From NCBI RefSeq assembly GCF_001577835.2, contig NC_029521.1, forward strand, positions 9,414,255 to 9,478,254: 64,000 nucleotides of DNA, written 5' to 3'. The first letter of the stretch is position 1. The number at the start of each line of letters is the position of its first letter. This document shows, one piece after another, positions 25,601 through 40,600 of the stretch. The position numbers and the translations under genes were made by a program. This DNA comes from Coturnix japonica (Eukaryota; Chordata; Aves; Galliformes; Phasianidae). Below the pieces are notes generated by a model. That model was not told the origin of the DNA. It made no database searches and saw only the letters and a list, made by a program, of their open reading frames with translations.

Positions 25601-28600
25601 CATGTTCCATTTTAACATCTATATAAGACACCAAATATCTTCCAGGAGGAAGCAGACTGCTCTCCAGAGATGCCCTCAGGAAAGCATCCACACATTGCAC
25701 TGCAGAACTGTGTGGTAGAGATGCCGAGGCTGCAGAGAGCTCCAGAGTATTAGCCCCCTAAAGTGTAACAAGTCATGGAAATTAGAGCACAAAAAGGAAG
25801 CGAAATTGCCTTACTAAGAAGCTCAAACTTTTCTTCTTTGTCCCCCAAATAGCAAGATCTCCAGAAGCACCAGCGAGCTCTGTCTCCCTTTACAAACCAA
25901 TAGAACTGGACAGGTTGCCCAAGGTTCTTCCATCAGGTGAGTAAATGCAGCAGACAGGGACCTGGCAACAGACACTGCTTCTCAGAGTGGTGGTGAAATT
26001 CAGGGGAAAAAAGCTTTTCTTTTTTAACTTTACAGCACTGCAAAACTGAATCAAGCAAACCAGAAACCTCCCCAGAAAGAGCCAGCAGCACAGCACCTCC
26101 TGAGCAGATCAATTCAGAGATAAAGATAACTCACAGCACTACACCCTGCCTGGCTCAGCCATCTCTTTTTTACAGCCTCACTGGATACTGGAGCAGAACT
26201 GCAGCACCACAGCCTCGCAGACACAAAAAGAACAGCAGCAGTTTGGAAAAAAAACACTTTTTAAATGGCTCTGTTGATGCTCAAACCTCTAGAAATCAAT
26301 CTGAAATACCAACCCTGTTTGGGGAAGAAGAAAATAATAAATCCCTGAGCCCAACTGCTTGAAGAGGAGGTGATCCCCTATCTCCCCCCATATCTCTCCA
26401 ACAGCTGTTAGCTCCTCCAGACATAGGCAGGAAGGCAGAGAGTCCACTGGAGAGACTCTTTTGGGCAAGATAATTACAGGGGTACAATTAATCTTCCATT
26501 TCCACCCTATCAACTATTCAGCCCTCCCCCTGACCCCATATATTTGGCTGTTCAACCAGCTAGAACATAGTTTCATGTCAGCCTGCATGCCTCCCCTTTC
26601 ACTCTGCTTCTGCTTGGCTCCCAGCTGCAGCTCTGCGACACAACCCTCTGAAGGGAGGGGAAAAGCAAAGAGAGGGAAGAGTGGGATTCCCTAGAGGGAA
26701 TTTTTACTGTTCTGAAATTCTCCTCCCAAACAATTCTACTTCCCAGCAGACGTACTCACAGGGCCAAGGTTGGCACTTCTGTAATGCACAGTTAACATAA
26801 CAAAAACTAAACAAGCAGACTACCACAAGCAAATTTTTCCTACTGTATAATATGCAACACAGAGATATCTACTTGACTTGTATCAATTAACATCTCCTCT
26901 GTTGATAAAGGTGACTTTAATCAGCTTTAAAATCAGCCTCTCCTCTCTCCATGGCCAGCCTCAGTTCTGCAGATCAGCAAGGAGAAGAGGTCAAGCTATT
27001 TTGAGATGCAAAGAAATGCACTACTTTTCCAGTCCTGAGGGTGGCACAAGGAATACATTCTCATTCAGCACGTAGAGGGGGTTGAAGAACTCAGAACCCA
27101 AGCCATGTCACTGGGTGCAACCTGCTATCGCAGGCAATCACATCTTAAATTGCTAGTCACTGCACGATCCAGCTCTGTCTTCAACCCAGATGGAGTTTGG
27201 TCCTAACTACCTTTACCATTCAGATTATCTAATACTTAACCCTTTAACACAATAAAGTTTCAAACAGTCAGATTAAGCCCATTCAATGCCAGCTCACTCC
27301 ATAAACTCTTGTGTCAACACTGCCTTTCCTCATTGATCTTTAGCCTCTGCAGGCCTTCTCCCTCCCTGGCATAATTTACAGCAGTCATATCACACACAGC
27401 CTCTGAAAAATCACATCTGCATGCTTCTCACAAGCAGAACTGCTCCTCTGCAAGTTATCCAGCAGTCTGTGTCAGCTGCAACACAACACCATGTGAGGAA
27501 ATAAGACCTCACTGTCTCAGACACCACAAACAGGGCAAGAATGTGGCCTGAGGAATTCAGAACTCCCATCAAAAAGGCAAACTAAGAGGGAGGAGTGCAA
27601 GAAATTACACCTTATTTTTACAACAATAATTCACTGTTCAGGTTCACAGCTTTTGTTCTCTGACCAGCTTTCAAAGAAATCAGTGTTAAGGGAATACATT
27701 GGAGCTCTTGACATGAACTCCACTGAGGCTTTAGAACTGGTTTCCACTCTGGTATGCTGGAAGGTCTCATAAACCTGGGAAGAACAAGTGACAGTACAGC
27801 GCCATGCCTGCTTGCTCACCAATACCTGGAGCCATTTGCTGGAGATCAGCCAGCCAGCCTTGTTCTCAGTCTCAGCATTCTGGCATGCTCAAAGGTTTCC
27901 AGCTCAGAGACGAGACCTGATGGGAGCTATTCAAAGTGACGCTGCCCTGGCAAGCACCAGAACCATAAACCAGAATGATCTCTGTCTCAGATGGATGGAT
28001 AGCACTTCAAGTCAGAAATACGCAAGATTTCATGGGACACTTGGATACAGGTTACTTACAGCACCACAAGAGCTGGGGCTCCCATGGAAAAGACTACAGG
28101 CAATCCTCACTACTTCTGCTTCCATCTTTCTCAAACCAGGGAATATATCTGGATGGAGGGGATTACTCCAGGCAAACTCTTCATACACCTTCAAAAGAGA
28201 GACAGAAAGTTAGCTGTGCAGACGAAGCCTTGGATTATCAGCGAGAGGTCTGGATTTAGGAACTCCATACACGCACTGTGCATATAAGCAGACTATCTGC
28301 AGTATTAACTCCTGCCGTGAGTGCACATCACACACTGGGAAGCTATTGCTGGGAGGAAAAAAAAAAAAATCGTTTTTCAAGGGCATTCTGGTCTTTGGAA
28401 TGTTTCAATAACAGCAATATTGTATGTTGTAAAGGCAGGTTTAATGGTTTAGCTATTTAAACAAAAACACAAATGTCTGTCGTTCTTTTGTACTGTACCT
28501 AGTCCTGGTGTACGCACGCCCTACAACTGCTCTATGCAAAGCAGGCCGTTTATAGATCCCAAAAATTGCTTTGCAGAACTATTTTTTGTGTTCACTATTA

Positions 28601-31600
28601 AAGGGCAATTCCGAAGCAGCCAGAAAAGCACAAGTGACCACCCACACAGCAGCAAAAGTGGCCGTGGAAACCAGTATTTCATGCTCGTTCTGCAACTGTG
28701 AGCTCACAGGATGAGGCTGGAACAGGCCAGTTCTGACCTCCTGCAGCCACGATCAAAAAGCAACTGCAGGGATGTTGAAAGAAATACAGCAGAATAAGCC
28801 AGAGAATAATCAGCACAGACAGAGGGAATGTTTCCACGCAGCTCTCAATCCAAGGTGATGCTGCTCTAGCAAGGCAGCTCTGAGCTTTATTTTTCCCCAG
28901 AAGAAAACAGCAATAGCAACCACCCAACAGAGCTCATTACAGCTGTTACAAAAGCTGTTCCCAGGAGCAAAAAAGCTAGATTTTCCTTTAGCAAAAACAA
29001 CTCTTGAAGTAGATGCATTGAAAAACAGACCTTAGGGCTGCTTATTTTCTTTCCAACCTTCTCAAAGGGGAAAGTTCCAAACTAGGTAAACAGACCTAAC
29101 AAAGACTCCACTGAAACATGCCAGTGCCCCATTGTCACACAATTTGGACTGCACAGCAAAGCCAAACACATTTTACAAACATCCTTTTTCACTTAAATCG
29201 AGACCAGTTCTGTTTTGCTTAGTGAAGCTGCTACATCCCAAAGTCCCACAGCAATCCAGTAGTGGGAGAGCCAAGGATGCTTTTGCTTCAGCCTACATCA
29301 GTTATATCCATCACAGGGAACACTGAAGCTGACCTATGGCCATTTTATATCAGTACCAGTTTCCAATTCACTTGCACTCAGCTTCTTACTTCCTTACTCA
29401 AAACACCTTAACAGATTGGATCCTAGTTACTTCCACATTGTTTTCACAGTGGCCAGCTTTAGAAGCCTCAAGTGCCTTGCTAATAAATGCCTTTCTACCT
29501 ACATTTACCCTTGCCTCTGTCTTCAGAGCTGGGCTATCTTAGCTTCAAATCTTCCCCATGTATCTTGAAATATGCTGGAACAGTGCTGAGGGTTTCTGGT
29601 CACCCTGAAGTCATTAAAAACCTCTGCAAAGATGTCAAGTTAGACTGCTTGCACTTTACCTTCACTAGCAGACGGGTAAGTTTCTCTTCACCGCTGTACA
29701 CAGTCCCAGAGACTTTCCCATCCTCCCAGCGTACATCTCCTGAAAGAGAAGAAGGAAGCACACTGGTTGCAAGCACAGCTGTTCTCAGAAAGCACGTGGA
29801 AGAGGACAAAGAAAGCCCCCACAGCAGCTCTGCGGATGAGGATTCTGCTTTTAGGTTCCAGTGATAAGGAACAAGTATGATTTTCGTGCCACAGAGGCAG
29901 CTCCCTGTAATGCCACCCCTCTGCCATCTTGTGCCCCGTAGACACAACAACAAATAAACAATAAATAAAGTGTTAGCACAAACAGCTAGCTGCAACAAGC
30001 AGTTACATTAACATGCAATCCACTTTAATCCTTACTCAGACTCCCCACACCACTGTCCACAAAGCTGAGCTCTTGTTGCTCAAGTTAGTCATGTCCAAAG
30101 AGCACCCATCACATTGCTGTAAACTAAGATGGAAAGGACAAGATTGTATTGCTCAAAACTACAGCGTGGGATGCCTGGGTTAAATGCTTCTGAAACCAGT
30201 AAGAAACCAGAGCAGGTGGATGGAATGGCATCAGCAGGGCACCCTGTCTAACAGTATTTCAACACACTTAATCAGGCTACTGTCTGCTTCCAAACATCCA
30301 AACAAAGCCTTTCCACCTGCCTCTTTGTATCCACCTGCATAACACTCAATTGCATCAGTATCGCAAGAGTAAGTGAAGTGAGCCAAGTCCAGCCCTCACT
30401 TCTAAGTAACTTTCAAAGGGGATGGCAAATGTATAAGAAGCAGGAGCCACAGAAAAGGGAACAAAAGCCCAGTGAAGGAAGGGAATAATCACTAAGAGGA
30501 ACAACACAAACAGAAGACAGACCCAAAGAGTTGCACAAACAACAATAGAAAAAAAAAAAGAAAAAAATAAAAGAAAGAAATTGTTAGAGCATATTCTATA
30601 GCAAAACTGTACATGTATTTAGAGTAGATGCAACGTTCCAGCAGAAAATTCCAAGTATTTCTCAGATTGGGGGAAGGTACAGGCAGTCAGTCACTCACAT
30701 TTGCTCATTAGAAGTAATAGGCAGGTGAACCAGGGTGGAGACATTTACATCAGTCAGCTCACTCAAACTGAGTTTCAGACACTGCTTACATGGATTCAAG
30801 CCAGAGTGGCCTTGCCTTCCTTAAGTGGCATTTTGAAGGTGCAAACGATTCTAATTAAGAGAGTCCTGGAAATTCCCTAAAAGCACTGCTTGGAAGTTCC
30901 TTTTGTTATGGGAATTCCATGGGGCTTCACAGAAAACACATTTCTGGTAAAAGCCAAACGTCAAGGCAACTGCTCAGAAATGTATTCAAAACTACATTCA
31001 AATAATTCCTCCTGTATTTCTCTTCTCAGCTCTCCCATCACTGTTAGCTCTAAGCTCCTGGGGAAGAAAGGGAACTCCAAGGTAAATACCTGAATACAGT
31101 ATTAGATTCAAATACTGACTTTGGTCACTTCCAAAAGGAAAACAGACATGAATTTCTAAGTGAAGAACATCAGCAAGGAAATATGTAAGACAAAGATACA
31201 AGCAGGAGTCATTAGATCTCATTTAGCAGAGCATGTCTAATGTTAGGTCTGTGAAAGAGACCCACCTCTGCTGCAGCAGACTCAGTCATACCTTTTGAGC
31301 TGTACTCTTTCATCTTCTGTAGTACTTCAGGCTGGCTCATGCCTTGTTCTGGCAGCACTTTGATATAATCCCTTTCATCTTTTAGGAAGGATAAACTGGA
31401 AGTGACATCATTCAAGGCTTCATCAATCTTCTTTTGAATCTAAAAAGAAAGGAAAACCCTACTAACAAAGGTACAGGCCACATTATAAATTACAGCTCAG
31501 TGTGCGTGACATTGAACTCACTGGCCACTTTCAAACCAGTGAGCAGAACAGGTAGGATCTGTTTCAGCTCTATGACCAAAAAGCATGGCAGAGATCACAG

Positions 31601-34600
31601 TTCTCCCTTCCTACCATCCTCTTCCTCCAAAAACAAGATGTCCTTGTCCAAAACACCTCCTGAAATGCTCACAGCCATGCACTAGTCTCTAAACAACACT
31701 GGGAACTGCCTGAAGGAACGTTAGATGGCACAGAACAGAGCTGTGCCAAGTAGCTATACGAGTGATTGCAGAGCAGTGCTCAGCTGCATTTAATGTAACA
31801 GGACAGACAACACCACCACATTCAAAGAGACCGTACTTTAATGGATACCAACAAACAGTGGGAACTTTGAGTCCCTTCCCTTATAATTGAGGCAGCAAAG
31901 CTTAAGGCAAAAATATTTCATTGTTATCCAATAAGGCTTTTTTTTAAGTCTTCACATTAACTGTATTTTGTACTTTGTCTCATCTGCCAACACATACACA
32001 GTTTAGAGGCTCATGATAACTGAAACGTGAAAGAAATCTCACTTACAAACACTGTTAGAAGATTTCTTCCATCTTAATCACACTCCACATCCAGGAGGCC
32101 CAGACTCCTTCCCAGAAAACATTTCAAAGCAGACATTCCTCTGAACAACACAGGAGTTGGGATATTATCAGCTTTAAAGACTTTTGGACATTGGAATGTC
32201 TCAAAGTCAAGGCCTCCTTTAAGCAACCGATAGGTTATCAGGTATCAGCCCAGAAAAGAGTGGGAAGAGCACACAGATAGGGCACAGCATGAGTCCTCTG
32301 GCACAGGAGAGCTTAACATTACTAAGCTCTGAGAAGGTAAACCTGGACAAAATATAATACAAGGGGCCAAGATGGTGTCCTTTCCTAACAGGCAGATGAC
32401 AAACAGAAGCAGGGGACAACTAACACTTAGTTCATCTGACCAGCCAGAAGGTAAAACTGGGGCACAACATGAAAAGATGGGGAGAAGTTACTCCCTTACA
32501 GAGGGCTGAGGGAGAAACTTGACAGCTGCAACCATGGCAAGGTCAAAAGGAAATGTTGCTCTTTACTACTTCCATGTGATAAAATCACCTACAGCAGAGC
32601 TGGCACCCTCATGCTGCCCCAACTGATTCAATGTGTAAAGCTGTCCACACAGCAAGAAGAATGGGCAGGCATCATTGACTAGGAAAAAAATCCAACAAGC
32701 TGAGTATTTCTTGATGATTAAGTCATGACGTGCTAAAACATGCTGACATTTGTAGTTTCAAGTTTTTATGTAAAAATCATCTTCCAGACACTAAAGTCCA
32801 TCTCACCTTCATGACTGCAGCAACTTCTGCTATCTGTGTGCTATAAAGCCATTGCTAACAGGTATCTGAGCTCCAGACATGGACAGCCATCTGATTAAAA
32901 GATTTATCTTTCCACGTTGCACAACAGACACCTGCCTATCTCACACTTGCTCAAGAACAAGACGCTGTTTCAGAAGAACACACAAGTTCATTCGTGTCCC
33001 CTTTTTCCATCAATCAAGCGATTCTCGTGACATCTTAACAAAGAAGAAACACCACTGCAAAATTCTGCCCCTGGACTCACTGATACTTGGTTAAGCGATA
33101 CCTACAATTTACGAGTGCAATACTACTACAGAAAGACAAGGCAGGAATTATGTATTTCATTAAACCAGATAGTGGCATCAGTATCCTTGCATCGTTATGA
33201 TTACAGGAACAAGAGACAGCAAAGACGCACAAAAAACAGCTTTGCAGTCTCAGATAACATCGCAATAAGTTGTACAAATACTTACTATAGCCCCAATAAA
33301 TGGCATTTTTCTCAACAGTCTGAAGAACTGTTTTTTAGTTCGGGATGTTAAACCTGAAAGACAAAAGTCAGAAGTTAACCCTGTGTTAAGAAACCAGAAA
33401 CAGACTCAGAGCACAATAAATCCACTGCAACACAGGTTCAGTATTTCTGACCCAGGATAAAATAAGGCAGCCACAAGGGGGATATGGTGAGAGAGAATCA
33501 TATCAGAAAGCAGACATAGGCCAGGCTGCAGAAGGAACTGGTTTGCCCAACAGCAGTTACCTATGGGAACCAACTATTTGACTCATTTTCTTAATTTACT
33601 GCTAAGGTTGCTGAGTCAAGTCATGCCAGCTGTAAAGGCTAAGATCTTTTCAAACCAGATATACAAAAGGACAGCATCTGCTCGAATGGGAATTTACACC
33701 CACACATGGAGTTGTACAAAGGAAGGGAGTTTAGGATTTGCTAAAGGCAAGGTCTCCAGCAAAAACGGAAAACACTGCTTGAAATTACTTTCTGCATCTT
33801 CAAACCAGAATAGAACTGCAACATGCAGACACTCAGCAACGTGAGACAGGCTCCTAAGTCCCAGCAGGATAAACCGAGCTGGAACGTAACAGGTATTCTT
33901 CAGGTGTCCATCTATTCAACACAGGAGGGAAAAGCAGCACCACAGCCCATATACTTAAGTGGGAAAAGCCACTGATGACAAACACCGGAAAACTCCTGGG
34001 GTAGCTTCAAAGGCAGGAATGCAAGCAGGATGACAGAGATGGTTTACAGCCACCAAAAATGCCTTTCGAGTCATCTGCGCACTTCAATCAAGCTCAGGCA
34101 GTTACAGGAGGCTTTCAGCAGGAAATAGTAAATCAGCTTTAAAAAAAAGAGTCATTCATTTTAAAACTTCACAATCTCATCCATAGCGTTAGACTGGCCC
34201 ATTACTTTCCACTTCATGTATGCTTCCAGAAACTGGAGCATAGGAAGCTCTGCATGAATGTGTGCAAGAGCTTCTTTACAGTGAGGGTGATGGAGCACTG
34301 GAACAGGCCTCCCAGGGGGGCTGTGGAGTCTCCTTCTCTGGAGATATTCAAGGCCCACCTGGATGCCTACCTGTGTGACCTGGTGTAGGGAACCTGCTTT
34401 GGCAGGGGGGTTGGACTCAGTGATCTCTGGAGGTCCCTTCCAACCCCTACAATTCTGTTAGTTCGTGATTCTGATCTATTCTGAGAAGCTACAGGAGGAC
34501 AGCGACTGCAGCTTGGCACACTCTAAAGCAAATATTTGTTAGCGCTCTGAAAATAACATTTCAGTTGCACATTTCTGTGTGCAGACCGTTTAATTAGGAA

Positions 34601-37600
34601 CTTCCACGCTGAGGGGGGAAAAAAACACAACTGCAGACTCCTGAAAAAAATCAGACAGCCTTATTAGATTTCCTCACCATTAGTAAATATTTTTAAAACA
34701 TCTTGCAACAGTATAAATGTTAGACAAGAATTTAGTGTGACCCTACCCTGAGCTGAAGCTTTGTGTTCCCAGTGTTCAGTTATTGAGAAGTAGACAACAA
34801 GTTACAAACTGGGCTATTTTTAATAAGCTGCCACTATGGCACTACCCCATGGCCTGTGGGACTGGCAAAGCACCTTGCTGGGCAAGGCACCTCTCCTGAT
34901 CATCACAAAGGCAGAGCAGACTGCAGGTTCATCAAGAGGTCTTACAAAAGAGCTGCCAGCACAGCAATCACAAAGCAGGAAGAGGCTCGACCACACGCAA
35001 TTATCTTGAATATCCAGAGGATGAAACATATTCCCAATATCATATCACATTTCCATCCTATAGAAAGGAAGAAATTGAGAGCAAGTGCTATCCAAGCACT
35101 TGGCTACAGTGTATGGATATACATAAGGTCCTAAGAACCTGAGTCAAAATCTCAAGGTTTTGAGCAGGATAGCACTGTGACAAATAAATGAAGTAACCAG
35201 AAGCTCATGGAGCCCAAAGGAAGGGAAGGAGATGTGGGCACATTCCAGGCTGGCCTGCCACACCCTCTACAGGAATGGGGATGCTCCATTGATTGGACAG
35301 GACTCATCCTTAATTTGGAAAAGGGTTTTGTTAATCCTCACTGGCAGCAGAAGGCATGTTTTAACAAATGCTCACTCTCATTTCACCCCTTTCCCTCCAC
35401 TACATGAGAACAACTGCATCCCCTTCCCTCCCCACGTAATGCAAACCCCATGCTCCCAGTGCTTACTCTCGGACTGGAAGAGGAAGCCATGCAGCCATAC
35501 AGATAGAAGCGTGGAGGAAAATGTCAGCCCGATCAGTTGCCAGGGCTCCAGTCCATCACAGCAGGCGTTCACGAAGCTCGTCACTTTCTCCCAGTACATC
35601 TGGAGGATCTCCTTGTAGGGAGTCATGGCATCCTACGCAAAGGGAAACACAGATACTGAGAAAAGCTCAAACACACACAAACAGGGCAGCAGAAATGCTT
35701 TAATGACAGAACTCCCTTCCATGTAAGTTGAGTAAAAAGGCGCTTTACAGCACACAGACATCCCGCTTTCCTTAATTCCTGAACAGAACACATAGGTGTC
35801 TTTGATTTCCAACCAAAAGCCAGCGATAGATGTATAAAACTCAAGGTCCCAAATCAATGTCAGCAGATCATACCATGGCCCAGGGAAAGCAGTTGTGTCA
35901 AATCCCAGTATTATTTTTCCAAGGAACTGCCTGTACACAGAGCAAGTGGAAGCTAAACAGCCACCATTCACCAGGTGCCACCAAAACAGGGCTATTTGAG
36001 TACCTAGGGCTGGACATTTAAATATGAGAGTACTCAGCAATACTTTAAGCTTAAGAACTAATTACCAGACTCTGTACAAAGGAAGGATGGTACAGACAAA
36101 CACTATTGAGGGAGGAAAAAAAAAAAACAACACAACAAAACATAACCCACACAACCAGAAAACTGTGATGCAATAATAATTACAATGTTAAGCCAGCAAT
36201 TACTGTCAGGACAGAGCTCAAGAACCTAATCCATAGCTTTAAAGCATGTTGTCTTTATGAGTCTCAGTAGAAGTGATGGGGACAGCAGGAGGTTCACAAT
36301 GGGAAAGGATCAAGATGAGCTTGGATGCAACCCTGGGCAGCATAACCAGGTGGTTGGCAACCCTGCCCATGGCAAGGGGCTGGAACCAGATGGTCTTTAA
36401 GGTCTCTTCCAACCTAAGCCATTCTATGATTCCATGATCCCAGCACAGTTGAAGAGGTTACAAGCAGCCTACAAAAAGCCAAGTGTTTCCAAACAGTCAA
36501 AGGAGAAAGAAAAGACAGCTTACAAAAAGTACTAATGAGCAATCACTACTCAGGAAAAGCAGTAAAATACATATACAAGAGAATTAAAAAAAACACATAA
36601 GCAACCCAAACATAAGGCTAAAAACTTCCAATAAACCAGCAGTGCCAAGGCATCATAGGGAAGCAATATCACTCACACCCCAACACAGGCAGGAGGAAAC
36701 AGACCGAATGGGGCTAAACCAGGTGCCTGGCAAGAGGAACAGCCCTCAGCTACGGGAAGCCAAATTAGCACTCATATGCCTGGCACAGAGCAGTTTCCAA
36801 ATGCCCCAACCACTTGCAGCCACATAAACCACTGCAATTAAGTAGTATTGGGGTTAGTGCCCAGTCCTCCAACTCCAACACCACAAAGATGACTTAACCC
36901 ACAGATTTAGGGCACTTTTCAACTAACCAAAGGCACATCTCAAGTTTCATCAAGTTTGCACAATTTTCTCAGCAAAACCCCTGGAAAGGAGTGCTTAACC
37001 AGCAAGGACAGCACTGGTCCACTGCCTGAAAGCTCACACTTGAATCTCAGCCACTGCTGGAAGTGCATTTACACGTGTGGAAACTGAGCCATTAATGCAC
37101 TGGTGCCTCCAGAACTGTTGTTAAGCAGTAGCAAGAAAACCCTACCATATCAGACACGTGGCAGGATGTGGGTTTCCTCTTGACAGTGAAAGATACTGTA
37201 AGATTCACACCCAAAATGACAACAGAATGCAACATTAGACAGAAGTTACTCACGTCAATGACCAAGTTAAAAGCAATATCCGGCAAGATATTAATCTCAC
37301 TCTTGGAGAAAACTCTGGACAAAAGACCTTACCAAATCCATGTTTTGGTGCCAAACCACATGCTCCCCAGTTAAGTCAGTAGTCAGCAGCACACCAGCTT
37401 TTCATAAGAGAAGGAGGAATAAATAAGTCAGCATTCCAGATTCAGCCCAGCTGCGCAGCTCCAGTGGCAAGTCCTGCAGCCCAGCACAGGGGTGAGCAAA
37501 CCCAAGGGCCTCTCCTTTCCAAAAGCCTTCAACCCAGTGCCCAAGGCTTTCCATGCAGGCTGCTCCACTCTGAGCTTGCTACAGGCGATGCCAAGCACAG

Positions 37601-40600
37601 CATGGATGGGATGTCTGCAACCTGTGCTGCAGCCTTACAGCTACTCCTGTACGTGAATGGGGGGAAAAAAAAGAAAAGACAGCACAGGTGCATAATGAAG
37701 ACATCACAGCTGAATGAGCAACACATGCATGTCTCCCCACCTTTGTTTCTGCAGTTCAGAAGACTGGTTAGCTATGCAATGCAATTTTTCAGCTCCTTGA
37801 TAAACTGCATGCTCAGCATTTTCAAAGTGTTTGTTTGCCCCGAAGTATGTACCAAGATATGAGACCTCTGGTCTACCAATTACTCACTTAATACTGATAG
37901 TACCATTCAGACATACCCCATGCCTTCATTACACTCAGCGATGTGGAAAGACACTGCTCCCTCTCTTACGGAGGGCAGGCAGGGGAAATAAACAGCCTAC
38001 ATTTAGGCCCACTGGAGGATTTATTTTTAATTGTCAGAGCATTAAGACAAACCCAGGTATCAGATGTAATACTAACTGCCCCCATTAGGGCTTGCAGCAT
38101 TCATCTGCACTGACACTAATGCACTCAGCAACCCAAGCAGTTTACATGAATTTTTAGCTATGTCGATTAGGAATACATCCTTAGGACTTGACTTCTAAAA
38201 GCCATTAGCCAGCTGAGCTGTTCCAGGGATAAGGCACAACAGAAGGGGACAAATGAACTGCAGCAATACTCCTCAGCCCCAGAACACAGGAAAGAAGGAA
38301 GGGAAAAATTGCCAAAGCTTGCTACAGCAGATTTAGTAGTTTTGCTGGAACAGCACTTCCTCTGCTGCAGGTTTAAACCTAAAAGATAAAAAAGATAAAG
38401 GCAATATACTGGGGAACCTCACACTGCTGGTTCAAGTGCCTCCTCTTTCTGACACCACGTATTGCAAGCATTGACAAGTTTACCTGTGCAAAAAAAGTGG
38501 AAAATAGGTTTATCAGCAGAATCTTCCCTCCCCAGGAGAACACTTAAAGTGGGACAAAGAATAAAATTAGCGTTTAAAGGCAAGTTTAAGTAGTAGCATG
38601 AATCTTAGAATCACTGTGTAAGGAGGAACTGCTCAGATCAAACCACATCCTGGGCTTTCACTCCAGCCCTTACACTCCCCAGCCACTCATCTAACAGCAC
38701 TGCACTTGTTGCCCAGCTTAAACAAACCAGCCACGTGGGCACCTGGCACCTCCAGCCCCTGCATGCAGTGCCCAGCACCCGCAAGGAAAGCAGTAGCTGG
38801 TCTCCTGCAGACCACAGACAGCCCAGCCAGGTAGCCAGCCCAGGAATCCCAAACCCTAATGCTGGGTTTGTCATCTGTCTGTCCTTACTGACAGGGCTGA
38901 TGAGCGAAGCGATGGTGCACAACTCGTCACATCATAAATTATGGAGCAGGGAGGCTGCTTGCTGCACTGCCTGGGTCAAGCCTGACGTGGGACGCACACA
39001 TTGCTGTGGCAATGACAGAGTGAGCTGCTACAATACCGGTTCTCCCAACACAGCCAGCTTGCTGAGGTCCCAATGAAAAACAATCCGAAGAACAGCAGTT
39101 TGCTTATTTATCATCTGCCTAAGGAGGAGGAAGACATAAATTAGTTATGCCTGCACAAAAGGCACGTCTGGCCTGTATGATGACACGGGACCAGCTCTGC
39201 TGCAGTGCCATCAGTCTCACAGCCTGCTTCCTGCCACGGAGCTGGAGGGTTGAGCAATGCCCTGGCTCACCAAGGGTGCACTGTTTTGGTTTGTGCTTCC
39301 AGCCCTCGTGAGCATGACAAATACCTTTACATAAGCGCTAGGCATGGAATATTTGTTAGTCAACTCCTAATTACAGCCCGAGTTGTGGCCTGCATGCTGC
39401 CCCCCCGAGGACGCGGGGCCATGCAGTGATAGCAGACGGGATCTCACCGAAATTAAGACTCACACGTCTTTAGACACACCGGCTGAACTCTGAAAGAAAA
39501 TCAAGGTCAGGTCATGCTTATTGCAGAAAATAGGCTGCATTTTTTCCCACCATTACCATACTAGAAGCCTCTTTCCTCCAGCATTTCTTTTGCTGTACGC
39601 AGCATATGCAAAATGACGGCAGGCGCACAAACCCACCAGCCCCAGGAGTTCACAAGGAGTGCTCAGTGACGGGCTAATTATAGCACAAAAACAAACAGGC
39701 AGCAGCTCGGAGCGGGGCCAGCAGCACCCTGCGACTCCACGCAGAGGGGAACGTAAAGATATCAACACAAGGATGGGAAAAGGCCGATCCCAGGCTCAAA
39801 AAATGTGCAGTTCTACGAGAGCCCAAAGGGCTTTTAAAATGAAGTTAGGTTTCAGATTTCACATAGGGGCGAGGGAAAAACCACAAAGAGCAGCTATTGT
39901 ACAAAGCCTAACAGATGCTCCCCTCAGCAAGCTAAGAAACCAAACTGCCTGAGAAGCAAGTACCGAGCCCAAAACACATACAACACACCTCTCGTTCCCC
40001 TTGCTCGCTACAACAAATGGATCTATAACGCCCCTCCATACATCCAGGCACACTCCAGACAGCACAGCTCTCTGAGGGCCTGGATGTACTCACTGCACAC
40101 CCTGCATGAACCCATTAGAGCACTCCCTGGGGTTGTGGCTTCATGATCCTGCAGTGCTTTCTTCCTCTCCCAGCATCCAGGAGGACACGAGCAGCACTCA
40201 GCTCTGTGCTGGGACTCATCCGGACACATTTTGCTGCTTGGCAGCCGCTCAGATGCAGGTCACGCAGTGCTTTCTGCATGCCTTCTGGAGAACAAAATGA
40301 GCATTGATCTGAATCGTTCTGCCAGCAGCTCGCTGAGATACCACTGCAAGAAGGAAGGGGACAGGCTCTTTAGCAGGGTCTGCTGTGACGGGAAGAGAGG
40401 ACACTTAGATACAAGGACAAAGTTTTTGTAAGAGCAGTGAAGCTCCGGTTGTCCCATCCCCGGAGACACCCGAGGTCAGGCTGGGGCTATGAGCACCTGT
40501 AGGCGTCCCGTTCATTGCAGGGGTCGGACCGGATGGCCTTTGAGAGTCCCCGGGAGCTACGACGGCAAAGGAATCGGGTCGCAACACATCAAACACTTCC

